From NCBI GenBank assembly GCA_019203745.1, contig CP078104.1, positions 3,038,001 through 3,102,000 of the forward strand: DNA of 64,000 nucleotides, in the 5' to 3' direction. A program made the position numbers and the translations under genes. Numbering within the stretch: the first letter of the stretch is position 1; each line of letters opens with the position of its first letter. The stretch comes from Chryseobacterium sp. E1 (lineage in GTDB: Bacteria; Bacteroidota; Bacteroidia; Flavobacteriales; Weeksellaceae). Shown piece by piece: positions 10,167 to 21,216 of the stretch. The notes under the pieces were generated by a model. The model made no database searches and was not told where the DNA came from. It saw only the letters and a program-made list of their open reading frames with translations.

Positions 10167-10624
10167 CTTCTTTAAACTTTTGCGTTAATTTTTCTTTTAT
10201 CCTGTGAATTTTCACCCTTATATTGGATTCCGAAAGCCCTACGATATGCGCTATTTCTGCCTGTTTTACTTCTTCCAGTTCCAGCGAGATGATAATTCTG
10301 TCTGTTTCCGGCAGTTCAGAAATCAACTGATAGAGTAGCTGTATCTGAGGTTCAAGGGATTCCTGTTTCTTTTCTTCCAGATTGACCGGAAGGTCGGCTT
10401 TAGCAAATTTTTTTCCTTTTCGATTTGGCGCAGGCAGTTGTTAGAGGCAATTCTGAAGATCCATGTCCCGATACTGGATTCATTCCGGAATTTCGGAAGC
10501 TGCTGCCATACAATGATAAAGGTTTCTGAGCAAGATCCTGAGCCAGTTCAGGATCATTCACATATCCCATGCACAAACGGAATATTTTCTGCCAGTAGAG
10601 TTCGTAGATCTCTTCAAATATCAT
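10156..10624 (-). CDS. ECF-type RNA polymerase sigma factor, frameshifted
   Basis: Extracytoplasmic-function sigma-70 factor of about 156 residues. Region 2 is visible as ELYWQKIFRLCMGYVNDPELAQDLAQ. After restoring single bases near 10525 and in the T run at 10408-10414, region 2 continues (TFIIVWQQLPKFR) and region 4 follows (LPETDRIIISLELEEV, then a helix-turn-helix AEIAHIVGLSESNIRVKIHR). The ATG shares one base with the TAA of the upstream hydrolase gene (TAATG), and its stop lies inside the next gene, indicating translational coupling. Target promoters are unknown. Confidence 0.82.
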
Positions 10625-11473
10625 TATTTCTCAGATAAAAAGTTATTAAGCTGGTTAAGATACCATTCCTTGTCATCGTACATGATGAAGTGTAAGCCTT
10701 TGGAAGCATATTGAATATTGGCATTTTTAGATTTTTGTATTGCCCTTCAATAGTTGGTTTCAGGTTGACAAAAAAGATTCCAGCAGAATAAGGGAAGGAC
10801 ATTGTATATTTTTTATTTTTTCTCTGAGGTCAGTATTAGAAAAATCGCAGTACATCTTGGCAAATATTTTTCGGTCAGATTTCACACTCCAGCCAACTAC
10901 GGTTTCCTGCATGGAAGTATCTGCCAGAAGGCGTGGGATAGTCTGTATCTGCATCTGGCGGAACTGTTCATCTGTCATTGCAGTTAATTTATTAACCGTT
11001 GCTGAACAGTCATTGTTTTCTTTAGATTTAAAATCAGGATCGGAGATTGCAGCCAGACAAGGAAGTGTATCTACAATGACGATTTTACCAACCAGCTCCG
11101 GATAATCTGCAGCAATGGCCAGGGCAAGACCTCCTCCCATACTGTGTCCGATGATCATAGGCTTATCAATGTTGTTATCTTTGATGTAGGCAGCAATTCC
11201 TTTTTCCCAGTCTGCAAAGCTGGCATCTGCTTCCGGTTTCACTCCTGCAAATCCTGCCATTGTTAAAGTATAACAGGTGAAGTTCTTTTCAAATCTGGCA
11301 GTCGTTTCGTTCCACACCTCTCCGGAAGAAGCAAACCCGGGAATAAAAATTAAAGACAGGTTTCCTTTTCCGGTTTTCTTTACTTCAAAAGGATATGATT
11401 TTGTCTGGCCGAATATATTACATACTGCTGCTAAAAATAACAGGACGATAAGAAGGAATGTTAATTTTTTCAT
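10624..11473 (-). CDS. Exported alpha/beta hydrolase, first gene of sigma-factor operon
   Basis: About 282 residues with a signal peptide (MKKLTFLLIVLLFLAAVCNIFGQ) and an alpha/beta hydrolase fold: oxyanion segment FIPGFASSGEVW, nucleophile elbow GHSMGGG (about residue 110), Asp in VIVDTLPC, and the C-terminal catalytic His in KGLHFIMYDD. Two one-base deletions in a T run near 10775 and an A run near 10720 hide the C-terminus; restored, it ends at 10624. The enzymatic class (esterase, peptidase or lactonase) cannot be fixed. It leads an operon with an ECF sigma factor, a membrane protein and a methyltransferase. Confidence 0.72.
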
Positions 11474-11694
11474 GATTTCTAAAGTTTTAAGGTTTATTTG
11501 TCTTTTAGAGACGAACCTTGAAAAAATGTTACACTGAATTTTATTTTTTTGAAAAAATATTTTTCCTTCTCTGAAATCCCTGCTGCAAGCGAAAATTCTC
11601 GGTCATTAATTTTTAAAAATATATTTCGAAAATCTTTTCCTGAAGTTTGATACACAAAAACTACAGTTTCCTTTCTTCTTCCGGCTATTCTGTA

Positions 11695-12368
11695 TTAATC
11701 TAATATTTTTCCGTAGAATCTGCTGATATCAAAGTAGAGTCCCGGAACTTTATATTGGTCTTTTTCAAATACGATATAATCACACTTTCCGGTAATGCTT
11801 TGAGATTTCATTGCCATTTGAAACGTATTCAAAAGCACATATTCATCGGTAACGGAAATAACATGGAATGCCGTTTCACATTTCATGCCATCACCTGAAG
11901 CCAGGATAGCACCTAATAATCCGTGAAAATTACATGCTGTTTTTTGGGCCATATTCTCATCTTTCACCAAACGGTACATATAAACGAGATAATTCATAGC
12001 ACGAAGATCGAACGGATTTTCTTCCAAAATTTCCCGGAAAAGTTTGATCCCTGCCGGCACATCTTTCTCAGTAATACCTTCGCCACGATAATATTTGGTC
12101 ATTTCTTCCGCCCTGTTACTGGTTTTGTAAGGTTTATAACCTTTTTGAAATGTATACCCGAAATAAAGATGACGATACTGGCTGCCCGTAAGGAGGGTAT
12201 CATTCTGTTGCAATCTTTTTAAAAGCTCAGGATAATAAAATTCTGATTTTTTATCCTCAATATTTTTTTAATCAAAGAATAATCCGGGGCTTTGAATTCC
12301 GGCTTCTGGGCAGATACAGCAATAAGAAGAAGTATGAAGAATAAAGAGAAAATTGCTTTTATATACAT
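11695..12368 (-). CDS. DUF4919-like exported protein, frameshifted
   Basis: About 223 residues. The start at 12368 gives a signal peptide MYIKAIFSLFFILLLIAVSAQ, then KPEFKAPDYSLIKK. A missing A in the A7 run near 12265 shifts the frame, after which the protein continues to ISRFYGKILD. The pattern (RHLYFGYTFQKGYKPY, ENPFDLRAMNYLVYMY, FHGLLGAILASGDG) matches my recollection of the DUF4919 family found in flavobacteria. Function unknown, probably periplasmic. Confidence 0.65.
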
Positions 12369-12595
12369 TGTTTTTTATCGTTTAATATGAGTTTTTAATC
12401 GGGTTAAAAATACGGAATCTCTATAGAGTTTTTAAAATATATCTGTTATTTGTAAAAAAGCAATAAAACATTGCTGAAGTCTTATGTATATATTAATAAA
12501 TTTACTAACTTTAATCAGAATTTGAGACTTACCCTGATATCAGGAGGGTATTGGATCATAAAAATAGTTTTTTAATTAAAATCCAAAAAATATTA

Positions 12596-12811
12596 ATGAG
12601 CAGTAGTATCCAAGATGAATTTAAAGTCTTTAAAGACGAGTTAAGAAAGTTGAATATCGAAGTACAGAAAGTGGTAAAAGTAGGGAATGGCAGTATGGAT
12701 TTCCACGAAGTTTTCTACAAATCACCGAGGTATGATGAGGTAAAAAGTGTATATGTTCAGCGTCATAACCTGGACAATATCATAGAAAAGTTTAAACAGG
12801 CTTATCATTAA
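12596..12811 (+). CDS. Small conserved-type cytoplasmic protein, unknown function
   Basis: A 71-residue protein from the ATG at 12596 (MSSSIQDEFKVF), or 86 residues if a TTG at 12551 is used. An AGGAGG string at 12542-12547 lies only three bases before that TTG, too close for a normal ribosome site. The sequence is charged and helical with no membrane segment (LRKLNIEVQKVVKVGNG, IIEKFKQAYH). A strong hairpin terminator follows within six bases, which supports it being a real transcribed gene. No family recognised. Confidence 0.55.
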   Translation: MSSSIQDEFKVFKDELRKLNIEVQKVVKVGNGSMDFHEVFYKSPRYDEVKSVYVQRHNLDNIIEKFKQAYH

Positions 12812-12816
12812 AATAT

Positions 12817-12849
12817 ATCCGGCGCTGCAGATACTCTGCAGCGCCGGAT
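12817..12849 (+). terminator. Perfect 15-bp GC-rich hairpin
   Basis: The arms 12817-12831 and 12835-12849 are perfectly complementary with a three-base loop TAC. The stem is GC-rich. It lies directly after the 12596-12811 gene, though the T tract after it is weak (TTCTAA). Confidence 0.75.
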
Positions 12850-12924
12850 TTCTAAGGGACTGATCAGTCTTTATCCAGTGTTGACGTTCTTACAAGAACA
12901 GTTTATTGTTATCATTGAATCCTT

Positions 12925-13677
12925 TTAAAATCTATATCCCAAAGAAAGCCCGCTTCTGAAACCTGCCCACGGACCATCTACTTTAATTCTGGCTCCATTG
13001 GCATTCGTTTCTACTGTATATTTTACAAATGGGATGTCCAGGTTTTCTATTTCTCTTTTAAGCTGTGCCTGCATATCCGGGGTAAGAACATAATTGGAGG
13101 TCATACTGAAATCTCCTCTGCCACTTCCATAATGGGCTCCCGCAATCCAGAAATCAAGAACCAGATTCCTGCTTCTGGTGAGGAAAAACTGTACGCCTAC
13201 CATTACACCTCCGCTGTCACCTTTAGTGCTGCCTTCTCCTTTGAGAGGGATCTGATAGGTGTTTCCATCCGGTCCATTATAATCATAGTAGAAATCAAAC
13301 GTATTGGAAGAAACATCGGAATGCCGGTAGTAAGGCGCAATATAAAACCCTTTTCCATATCCATGCCCGATGTAGAATCTGGGTTCTATGGTGAAGTTTG
13401 TGGCTTTTACCCTGAGATTCTGAAATCTTTTCTCATCCTCATCCTTCAGAAAGGCATTGATGAAGGGAACCTTTCCTTCCGGCATGGTCCCGAATCCAAT
13501 ATTCACGGAGAACCATTGGTTGATTACTCTTTCATAAGACAAATTAATATTCCGGAAAGCATAGGCTGTGACGTTCGTCTTGACGATATTCATCTTCTCT
13601 GCCGGAGTATTTTCCGTTTCCTGAGCATGGGTTGCAGCAAACAGAAAGCATGGAAGTAACAGGACTGCTTTTTTCAT
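12925..13677 (-). CDS. DUF3575-like outer-membrane beta-barrel protein
   Basis: A 250-residue protein with a signal peptide ending ATHA-Q and alternating hydrophobic strands ending in GLSLGYRF, the terminal aromatic typical of outer-membrane barrels. The opening NIVKTNVTAYAFRNINLSYER and a glycine-rich strand pattern resemble DUF3575 barrels. Role unknown. It diverges from the TonB-receptor-like gene at 13839 across a 160-base gap with no clear promoter motif. Confidence 0.65.
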   Translation of the reverse strand: MKKAVLLLPCFLFAATHAQETENTPAEKMNIVKTNVTAYAFRNINLSYERVINQWFSVNIGFGTMPEGKVPFINAFLKDEDEKRFQNLRVKATNFTIEPRFYIGHGYGKGFYIAPYYRHSDVSSNTFDFYYDYNGPDGNTYQIPLKGEGSTKGDSGGVMVGVQFFLTRSRNLVLDFWIAGAHYGSGRGDFSMTSNYVLTPDMQAQLKREIENLDIPFVKYTVETNANGARIKVDGPWAGFRSGLSLGYRF

Positions 13678-13838
13678 GACTTTATATTTTGTGATGTTTC
13701 AAAAAAACAGCAAAAAGCGGGCTGAATTTAACATAATAATGAAATTTTATTTAAAAAAACTTATTCAATACTTCTATTGGTCAATGTAATAACTGTTAAA
13801 TATCAATTGTCCTAAGAGTATAAGCCCATTTTATTGAT

Positions 13839-15920
13839 ATGAAAAAACGATCTATACCATGTTCTTTCTTTGTGGGACCTTTGCATTTTCTCAGGAAGCA
13901 AAAAAGATACAGCAGAGGTTTCAACACCAAAAGAAATTCAGGAGGTTATTTTGAAATCACAGCGCAAAAAACAATTTGCAGATAAGGCTGTTTATACCTT
14001 TGATAAAGAAGCCCTGGAAAAAGCCCGCTATGCAAAAGATCTGCTGAAAACTCTTCCCGAACTACAGCTTGATCCGATCGGCAATACAATTACCAGTACA
14101 AAAGGAGGAACTACGCTTTTCCTGATCAATGGAATTGAAGCTACAGACCTGCAGATCAGGAGTGTGGCTCCCCGGGAAGTGGTAAAAGTGGAGTATTATG
14201 ATATTCCGCCTGCAAGATGGGCAACCATGGCAGATACAGTGGTGAATATCCTCACAAGATCTACCGAGACGGGATATGTATTCGGAACCGAAGTTTTTTC
14301 TGCCCTGAATACAGGATTTGTGAACGGTTCAGCCTATGCCAACTATACAAAAGGAAAAAATGATTTCGGCCTTGAATATTCAATCAATTTAAGAGATTAC
14401 AATGACAGGAAGGTCAATAGCATTTATGATTATCAGCTGGGTGGAAAGCATTACCGTTCAGATGAAAACAGAAAAGATCATTTCGGATATACTTTCCAGA
14501 ATATGGCCTTGCGCTATACCAGGCTGGTTCCTGATAACTATTCTTTCCAGGCAAAATTGAATATGGCTATTTTCAGCAGATTTTCAAAAGGAACAGGGCA
14601 AAGTGTTTTTTCAGAAAATGAATCCAATGAAGAACACAGAATGTTTAAAAATAACGGTTCGGATCATGTAATTCCCAAGCTTGATCTTTATTATTCAAAA
14701 AAATAGGTGAAAAGGATGAGCTGAGCATTAATGTTGTAGGTTCCCATTACACAACCCATACTTCCGAAACAGCTCAGGAATGGATTGTAGCCTCAGGACT
14801 TTCCGTATATGATAATGATATGGTTTTGAAAGCGAAACAAACCAGTGTAGTGGGTGAACTTGCCCATACCCATGATTTCATGGCAGGAAAACTTTCATCC
14901 GGATACAGGATTTCGAGATCTTCCATTTCCAATGATCTGAACAATCTTGCAGGATATTCCCAATACACCGTCAACTATCTGGAGCAGTATTTTTACACAG
15001 AATTTTCCGGGAAAATAGATAAATTCAGTTACCGTGTCGGAGCAGGACTTACCCATATTTACAATAAAAGCGCTGAAAATACTTTTGATGAATGGACTTT
15101 TACCCCGAAAGTTGTTTTAGGATATCAGCTGAAAAATAACCATAATCTTCGTTTTACAGGAAGTTATAATCCGGTGAGCCCTCAGAGTAATGCCCTGAGC
15201 AGTAATGTAGTGCAGCTCGCCCCCAATATTGTACAGCGGGGAAATCCTTTACTGGAGTCTCAGCAGGTTTTTTCGAACAATCTGACCTATTCTTTTAACA
15301 ATAAATATTTTGATTTTAATGCAGCTTTGTTTTACCGTTACACAGACCGGGTGATCAACCAGTATTATGTTCAGGATGATGTTTTGGAAGGTTATGCACT
15401 CACTTATGAAAATGGAAAAAACGGACAGAGGTATGGTGCTCAATTGACAGGTTCATATAAGCCTTTCGGGAACAGCCTTCTTGTTATAAAAGCTGTTATA
15501 AGACCTACAGCTGAAACCGTAAAAACGAGTAAGGGAGCATTGATTAAAAACAGCTATTGGGGAAATTATTTTGTACTTTCTTCAGAATACAAAGCTTTTT
15601 CAATGCAGTATCAGTTTAATATTCCTACGTATAGCCTAAGTGGAGCCTTCCTTAATACGAACGAAAACCAGAACAATATTTTTGTAAGCTATAAACATAA
15701 AAACTGGACGTTTTCTACAGGAATGTACTGGATAGGAATGCCTTCTGAGTATAAAACAAAGAGTTTACCGGAAAGTCTGGTAGATTACAGGGTCAATACA
15801 CAGATTATGAATAATAAATCGATGTTTGTACTCGGGCTCAGCTATGATTTCTCTAAAGGAAAAAAGACGGAGATCCAAAGAAAGCTTAATAATGAGACGG
15901 CGCCGGCAGCCACTTTTTAG
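13839..15920 (+). CDS. TonB-receptor-like outer-membrane beta-barrel protein, frameshifted
   Basis: About 695 residues. After correction of A-run indels near 13846 and 13901, a signal peptide (ending TFAFS-Q) is followed by a short plug-like domain (LLKTLPELQLDPIGNTI, TLFLINGIEATDLQIRSVAPREVVKVEYYD), the pattern of CirA/FecA-like plugs in the outer membrane beta-barrel family. A long 22-strand-type barrel follows. A third indel in an A run at 14695-14702 breaks it in the middle. No carboxypeptidase-like domain or TonB box is visible. The substrate is unknown, and no SusD partner is adjacent. Confidence 0.75.
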
Positions 15921-16072
15921 AAATAGGATGAATGCAGGAAGTTTCTGTTTGGCAGATACTTCTGAAGGTTGTAATAATTGATGGTGATAAAATTGGATAT
16001 TAATAAAAAATAGGGTCAAAGTACTCTTCAGACCGGAAGAACTTCCGGCTTCCATCCTCAAGCTTCCTTGCC

Positions 16073-16108
16073 AAAAAAATCCCGTTCAGCATTGAACGGG
16101 ATTTTTTT
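16073..16108. terminator. Bidirectional rho-independent terminator
   Basis: Arms 16073-16088 and 16093-16108 pair perfectly around the loop GCAT: A7 plus TCCCGTTCA on the left, its complement plus T7 on the right. The A and T tails make it functional in both directions, between the convergent outer-membrane gene and the T9SS-protein gene. Confidence 0.92.
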
Positions 16109-16109
16109 G

Positions 16110-17107
16110 TTATTTCTTAATGAATTTTGTATTCTGTTTTGTTTCAGTGTTCTTGCCATTGACTTCAATAAAATAAGAAGCGGGCGGCAGATCTGAGATT
16201 TGAATGTTTCCTGATTGTATATCTGAAGTTTTGATCAGTTTTCCATCCAGACTATAGATTTTCGCTGTGGAGTAATTTTCTACGTCTCCTTTAAAACCGA
16301 TGAAATCCTGTGCTGGATTCGGGTAAATGGTAAGGTTTGCTTTTTCATCACATTGCCGGTGGCCAGGAATGTTTCGCTTAAAGCCTCAGCACTTGAGGTA
16401 GATTGGTTTATCCCCAGTAATGGAACACTAATGTTTCCATTGGTAGTGCTGAGTAATGCATATCTGTGAGAAGCATCATAATAAGCGTAGGCTGTATTGG
16501 TAACGGTCCCGATCGGATTGGCATAAATTACATCAAAAGATGCATACAAATTAAAATTCTGTGTATACTTTACTCTAAGAACATTACTATAGGTCTGATT
16601 ACCCAGAATCAGTGTTCCGTATGCATCAGCCTGGGTGGCTAATGTTCCGCTGAACAGACCGTTGGCAACAGAGGAAGTGAAGGTTCCTTTAGCAGTATCA
16701 TTTTGAGCAGGTCCGAAAGTTGTCGGATAGTTATTATAAGTACCATTGTCTACACTGAAGTTTAACGTAGCCTGTGGGTTAACAATTCCAGTGATTTCCA
16801 GTTTGGATGTTGATGCTTTATAATAGATTGTTGTTGCTCCGTCTGTCATTTTAATCGTAGAACCCGGAAAAGTTGTTATCTCGGCAGAAGTAGGCGTTGA
16901 ATAAGTGGTTTGGGATGCAGTACCCATGGTTAAACCTCCATTCGAGAATGTTGCATTGGCTCCTGTTGCAGAATTGTCTACAGCTCCTGTTACCAGATTA
17001 TTGTTTACCACATCTCCTATGACAGGATCATGAGAAGCTTTGGTAAGGGTAATCTGTGCCGAAAGAACCGCTGAGGTTCCCAGTAGAATAAGTAGTGATT
17101 GTTTCAT
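16110..17107 (-). CDS. T9SS type A sorting-domain secreted protein, frameshifted
   Basis: About 332 residues. A signal peptide (MKQSLLILLGTSAVLSA) precedes a beta-rich Ser/Thr/Asn-rich body. An A-run deletion near 16345 hides the C-terminus; restored, it reads NLTIYPNPAQDFIGF, a G-rich stretch and ISDLPPASYFIEV, ending TKFIKK. This is the classical type A sorting domain cleaved during type IX secretion, so the product is secreted or attached to the cell surface. The body resembles no enzyme I know. The ATG at 17113 is an alternative start. Confidence 0.82.
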
Positions 17108-17186
17108 AGTCAATTTTTTGTTAAAGTTAAATAAAAACAGAATTCAATTTTCATTTAACTCACTTTTAATTAAATATTTAAATAAA

Positions 17187-17215
17187 ACAGCCGTCTGATC
17201 AAGTCAAACGGCTGT
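17187..17215 (-). terminator. Rho-independent terminator of ribB
   Basis: ACAGCCGT at 17187-17194 pairs with ACGGCTGT at 17208-17215. Read on the minus strand the hairpin is followed by TTTTATTTAAA, and it lies about 25 bases after the ribB stop. Confidence 0.75.
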
Positions 17216-17237
17216 CCTGTGCGTTAAATAGAGTATG

Positions 17238-17882
17238 TTAGTTGCTGAGAATCATTTTACGGTAAGCATAGATGTCTTCAATAGTGACTACGCTCATTCC
17301 TTTTTGATTGCAAAGTCTACGATTTCCGGAAGTCTTGCCATGGAGCCGTCTTCATTTGTGAGTTCACACAATACGGCATCATCACCCAGATTAGCCATTT
17401 TTACAAGATCTACACTGCCTTCCGTATGGCCACGTCTTTCGAATACCCCGTCTTTTTAGCAATCAGAGGAAAACGTGTCCGGGGCTTGCAATGTGCTCTG
17501 CCTGAGCATTGGCGGCCACAGCCGTTCTGATGGTTGTTACCCTGTCCTTTGCTGAAACTCCCGATTCTACTCCTTCTTTGGCTTCGATAGAAATGGTGAA
17601 TGCGGTTTGATTTTTTGAATTGTTCTTTTCCACCATCGGACGCAGATTAAGATGTTTGCTTTTCTCTTCAGAAATGCACAGGCATACGATACCGCTGCAT
17701 TCACGGATCAAAAGAGCCATATCCTGTTCTGTAATAGTGGAAGCGGGAAAAATGATGTCACCTTCGTTTTCACGGTTTTCATCATCTACCAGAAGAATAC
17801 CTTTTCCCTTTTGTAATGTTTGAAGTGCTTTTTCTACACGTTCTCTGGAGGTAGCTCCGAATTGTTCTAATAATTTTTCCAT
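17238..17882 (-). CDS. ribB: 3,4-dihydroxy-2-butanone 4-phosphate synthase, frameshifted
   Basis: Makes 3,4-dihydroxy-2-butanone 4-phosphate from ribulose 5-phosphate for riboflavin synthesis. The conserved start [20 protein letters not shown] and EGDIIFPA (metal-binding acidic residues), the IRECSGIVC motif and the [12 protein letters not shown] motif are present. Deletions near 17463 (a T run) and near 17305 (an A run) split it; corrected, the protein ends [11 protein letters not shown], about 214 residues. No GTP cyclohydrolase II domain follows, so it is stand-alone RibB. An FMN riboswitch lies upstream. Confidence 0.9.
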
Positions 17883-17978
17883 GTTATTTTACTTTTAAAA
17901 GTTAAAATAGTCTTCGGTACATGGAAATGAAATACGACACAATAAGAGCCCATAAGGAATCTTACTGATCATCTCATT

Positions 17979-18098
17979 TTCTTCTCCCATCCAGACTTTA
18001 ACTGTCGGTTCCGGAATTTCACCAGATCAGTCCTTTCGTTGGAAAGGAGTCGCGGACTGTAACCGCCGGTAGGGAATTTCACCCTGCCCCGAAGAAAA
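17979..18098 (-). promoter_or_regulatory. FMN riboswitch (RFN element)
   Basis: The minus strand carries the RFN signatures in order: CGGGGCAGGGTGAAATTCCC, TACCGGCGGT, AGTCCGCGAC, GACTGATCTGGTGAAATTCC, GGAACCGACAGT, then AGTCTGGATGGGAGAAGA. It ends about 96 bases upstream of ribB. By homology FMN binding represses ribB expression. Which mechanism is used cannot be seen. Confidence 0.96.
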
Positions 18099-18274
18099 CT
18101 TATACTAAGTTTTGCTGTATGTTGTAATTTAAATTTTTATTTCATTGAATAGTATTAACGCACAGGCCGCTAATTTCGGGAAGTTTTTTGAAATGGGAAA
18201 GCGCTTTTGATAGGATTTATCAATAAGAGGATATCTTACAGAGAAAATAGAAAGTTAATTTTCATTAAGACCTG

Positions 18275-19032
18275 TCAATATCGAGGAGTAAATATTTCAG
18301 TCATAATTTCGGACCATCTTGCTAATAATAAATCGGTATAAACTTCTTTATCAAGGCCATAAGATCCCAGTGCATAACCATCGTTCCATTCTACCAGGGC
18401 GGTGTCTCCTGTGGACAAGATTCCAAAATCAATTCCATAAGCTTTAGTACATTTTTCTGAATTCTCAAGATCGTGCACTACATTTTGTACAACGGTCATA
18501 TCCGGTTCATATCCTTCATCGCCATTATATCTCTTGATCCCTACTATTTTTGAATTGTTTACAAATACTCTGTATTCTGCTTTCCAATCGACAATGGGAG
18601 AATAGTAGAGTTCTGTATTTCCTGGAAATTCCATCAGACGATAAAGATCGAGCGGTGATTCTATTGTAAACCCTGTGAATAGTTTAGTTTTTAATTTAGG
18701 TTTTACAAAAATATATGGAATATTTCCATCAAAACTGTTGGAAAGGTTGCGTATTGTTGTTTCCCGGATGTCTCTTTTCAAATAATGTTGGAGAGCTTTT
18801 GGGTAGCAGTCTGCAGGTGGTTGCAGCCCGTATTTTTGAAAATATAAGAAAAGACAAAATGATCTCCTGCAATAAATGTTGTATGGTCGATAAATAGCTG
18901 ATTTCTTAAAATTTTTTTGTTTGTGAAAAGTTCATAGTTTATGAATCTCTTTTCGAGTACATCAATCACATCCTGATGTTCCGGTTCTAGTTTTTTATTG
19001 CCATATTCATGAATGTAAGCTTTTTCAATCAT
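18275..19032 (-). CDS. ATP-grasp (R2K-like) domain protein, frameshifted
   Basis: About 252 residues in two frames joined near 18800. Visible ATP-grasp features are the central KPKLKTKLFTG strand-loop, ELYYSPIVDWKAEYRVFV (nucleotide-binding strand with the E-x-R pattern), and the metal-binding end YGIDFGI...ALVEWNDGYALGSYG. The arrangement resembles the R2K clade of ATP-grasp proteins found in phage and accessory loci. A ligase forming a peptide-like bond is likely, but the substrate is unknown. The next gene on this strand is a DUF2200-like gene 26 bases away at 19059-19409, whose end precedes this start; they are adjacent but separately readable. Confidence 0.65.
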
Positions 19033-19058
19033 GCTAAAGTTTAGTAAGCCATTAAATA

Positions 19059-19409
19059 TTATTTCCTTAATACCTTCTCCATCTGTTTTCCTTTTGCCAG
19101 CTCATCAATTAATTTATCCAGATACCGGATATTCCGCATCAGTTCATCTTCTATTTCTTCTACACGATACCCACAGATTACACCTTTTATGAATGAAACA
19201 TTAGGGTTGATTTGAGGTGCCTGTTCAAAGAAGGTTTTAAAATCAGTTTTGTTTTCTAAGATCTCCTGTAAACTTTTTTCATTATATCCCGTTAGCCAGA
19301 ATATAATTTCATGAACTTCCGATCTGGTACGTCCTTTCTTTTCTGCTTTTTGAATATAATGGGGATAAACACTGGCAAAAGATGTTGTAAATATTCTGGT
19401 ATTCTGCAT
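19059..19409 (-). CDS. DUF2200 family protein
   Basis: A 116-residue small cytoplasmic protein. The motifs [35 protein letters not shown] and [22 protein letters not shown] patterns match the DUF2200 family in order and length. Function is unknown. It starts 13 bases downstream of the alpha/beta hydrolase gene on the same strand, suggesting co-transcription. Confidence 0.8.
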   Translation of the reverse strand: MQNTRIFTTSFASVYPHYIQKAEKKGRTRSEVHEIIFWLTGYNEKSLQEILENKTDFKTFFEQAPQINPNVSFIKGVICGYRVEEIEDELMRNIRYLDKLIDELAKGKQMEKVLRK

Positions 19410-19421
19410 GGCTGCGCATTT

Positions 19422-20195
19422 TTAGAGTAAACTTTTAATAACTTTATCAAGAATAAGGTTAAATTCCTGTGGTTTTTCAAGCATAGGATAGTGTCCAACA
19501 TCTGTAATCGTCACGTAATCGTAGTTTTTCAGATGCTTTCGGTTGTTTTCAAGATGAGTGGGGATGCATCAGAATTGATCGCTACTACCGGAACCCTGAT
19601 CTGGTCTGCAATTTGCCTGGAATCCGTTTTGTATAAAGGTCTGAGGAGATCTACAGCTATTTCAGGGGCGTTTTGAAGAAATTCATACTGTATCCTTTCC
19701 CTTACCTGAGGAGGTGTTTTTTCTGCAAACAGAAACTGGGGAAGGTAGTTTTCCACAGTATTTTTAAAGTCAGAGCGATAGGCGGATAAGACTTCTTTAA
19801 CCTGCTCTTCCGTATACACTTCATCCAGATTTTTTAAAGTATCCACCAGTACAATGGCTTTGGTGGCCGGAATCTTTAAAGCAGCTTCCAGTACATAAGC
19901 TCCGGACATAGAATGCCCTATCAGAATAATTTCTGAAGCCCGAATATCATCTGCTACCGCTTTAATATCATCCGCATAACCTTCACTGGTCCATTCCTCC
20001 CTGGTTGTGTCGGATTTTCCATGCCCTGCGAGGTCCATTGAAACCACATGATACCGGTCTTCAAAAAAGCTGCTGATCAACCCACCATTCTGTATTTCCC
20101 AGCCAGCCATGAACGAAAATAATTGATGTATTTCCTTTTCCGGATTCTTTATAATGAATTTTCTGACCGTCTGATGATAGGGTGTATTTTTCCAT
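19422..20195 (-). CDS. Alpha/beta hydrolase, frameshifted
   Basis: About 257 residues, no signal peptide (MEKYTLSSDGQKIHYKESGKG). Oxyanion motif IIFVHGWLG, nucleophile elbow IGHSMSGA (Ser near residue 96), Asp in VVAINSDAS and catalytic His in ITDVGHYPMLEKP. An extra T in the run at 20060-20065 and a change near 19558 break the frame; both ends become standard after correction. Substrate unknown. Confidence 0.75.
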
Positions 20196-20228
20196 TTTGA
20201 AATGATTTTGTGAGGTATTTGTATCCTG

Positions 20229-20989
20229 TTATTTTTCGACGACTGCTATATCTTTCAATTCAAAAGGAATTTTTCTGACAGCATTTTCATTTTCGATCAT
20301 CAGCTCCACATGAATCTGATCTCTTTCAGAAGGAGACATATTTTGTTTCAATTTGACAAGTTTATAAATAACACCTGTCTTACTGTCTTCCAGTATCATA
20401 TTATTATATCCGGGGTCCGGATTGTCATTGATAAAATAAGTGAGTTTCTGAGGGCTGCTGTCTTTGTAAGCATACATGATATCATAGCTTTTAAAATCTA
20501 TCTTTTCGTTATTCACTTTAAGATCGGGAAAACTTTATTGACGGTAGCAGAATCAATGATGCTGAAATATAGCTTTGGATTTTTGTCAACAGCAGCTTTG
20601 CTCACAAGGTTTGTATTCAGCTTTATATTTTTGAGCTTTCCGGCATCAATATACGAACCGTTACCCTTTGACGGGGTAAAGTATTGGATAACGCTTTGAT
20701 CGTTACATTTTTGGAATGCTTTTCCGGAATGTCATATCGTCTTATTAAGGTTCTGCCATTATTATATCCGTAGTTTAGAGGATATTCTTTATTTTCTTTT
20801 AATATATTCTTTTGATTGCCGGTCACTGTCAGTGTATCCAATCTGATCAGGTTAAATTTATCGGTGGGTTTGTCTATGTGTATGCCTACCTCAATAAAGT
20901 TATCATGTTGAGAAACATGTGATACTTTTACCTGCTCCTGAGAAAGACACTGTATATAGATCAATGTGAAAATAAAAAAACTTTTTCAT
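20229..20989 (-). CDS. Exported protein of unknown function, frameshifted
   Basis: About 252 residues. With one T removed from the run near 20974, the start MKKFFIFTLIYIQCLSQEQ is a signal peptide. The body is beta-rich (FIEVGIHIDKPTDKFNL, TLTVTGNQKNIL, VTVRILMPESSKI) and ends in FELKDIAVVEK; a second break lies near 20520-20620. No domain recognised. The gap to the hydrolase gene at 20195 is short, so they may be co-transcribed. Confidence 0.55.
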
Positions 20990-21183
20990 GATTTTAAAAT
21001 TACGGTTTTGGATAGCGGAAGTTACAAAAAATGTACTGACGCTACAGATAAAGTTAGGATCGTGCCTTATTTTATTGACAAATGCATTAAAGCGTTATCT
21101 GTTTCTCTTTCAGGCTTTAGCCTTTTAAAGGATTGAGTTTTAAGTTGGTGAACCTATTTCTTGATATATTGCTATAATAAAAA

Positions 21184-21208
21184 AATCTCTGCGGTTATGA
21201 CAGAGATT
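21184..21208 (-). terminator. Rho-independent terminator
   Basis: AATCTCTG at 21184-21191 pairs with CAGAGATT at 21201-21208. On the minus strand the hairpin is followed by TTTTTTATTA, just after the hotdog-protein stop codon. Confidence 0.8.
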
Positions 21209-21216
21209 GTATGATT

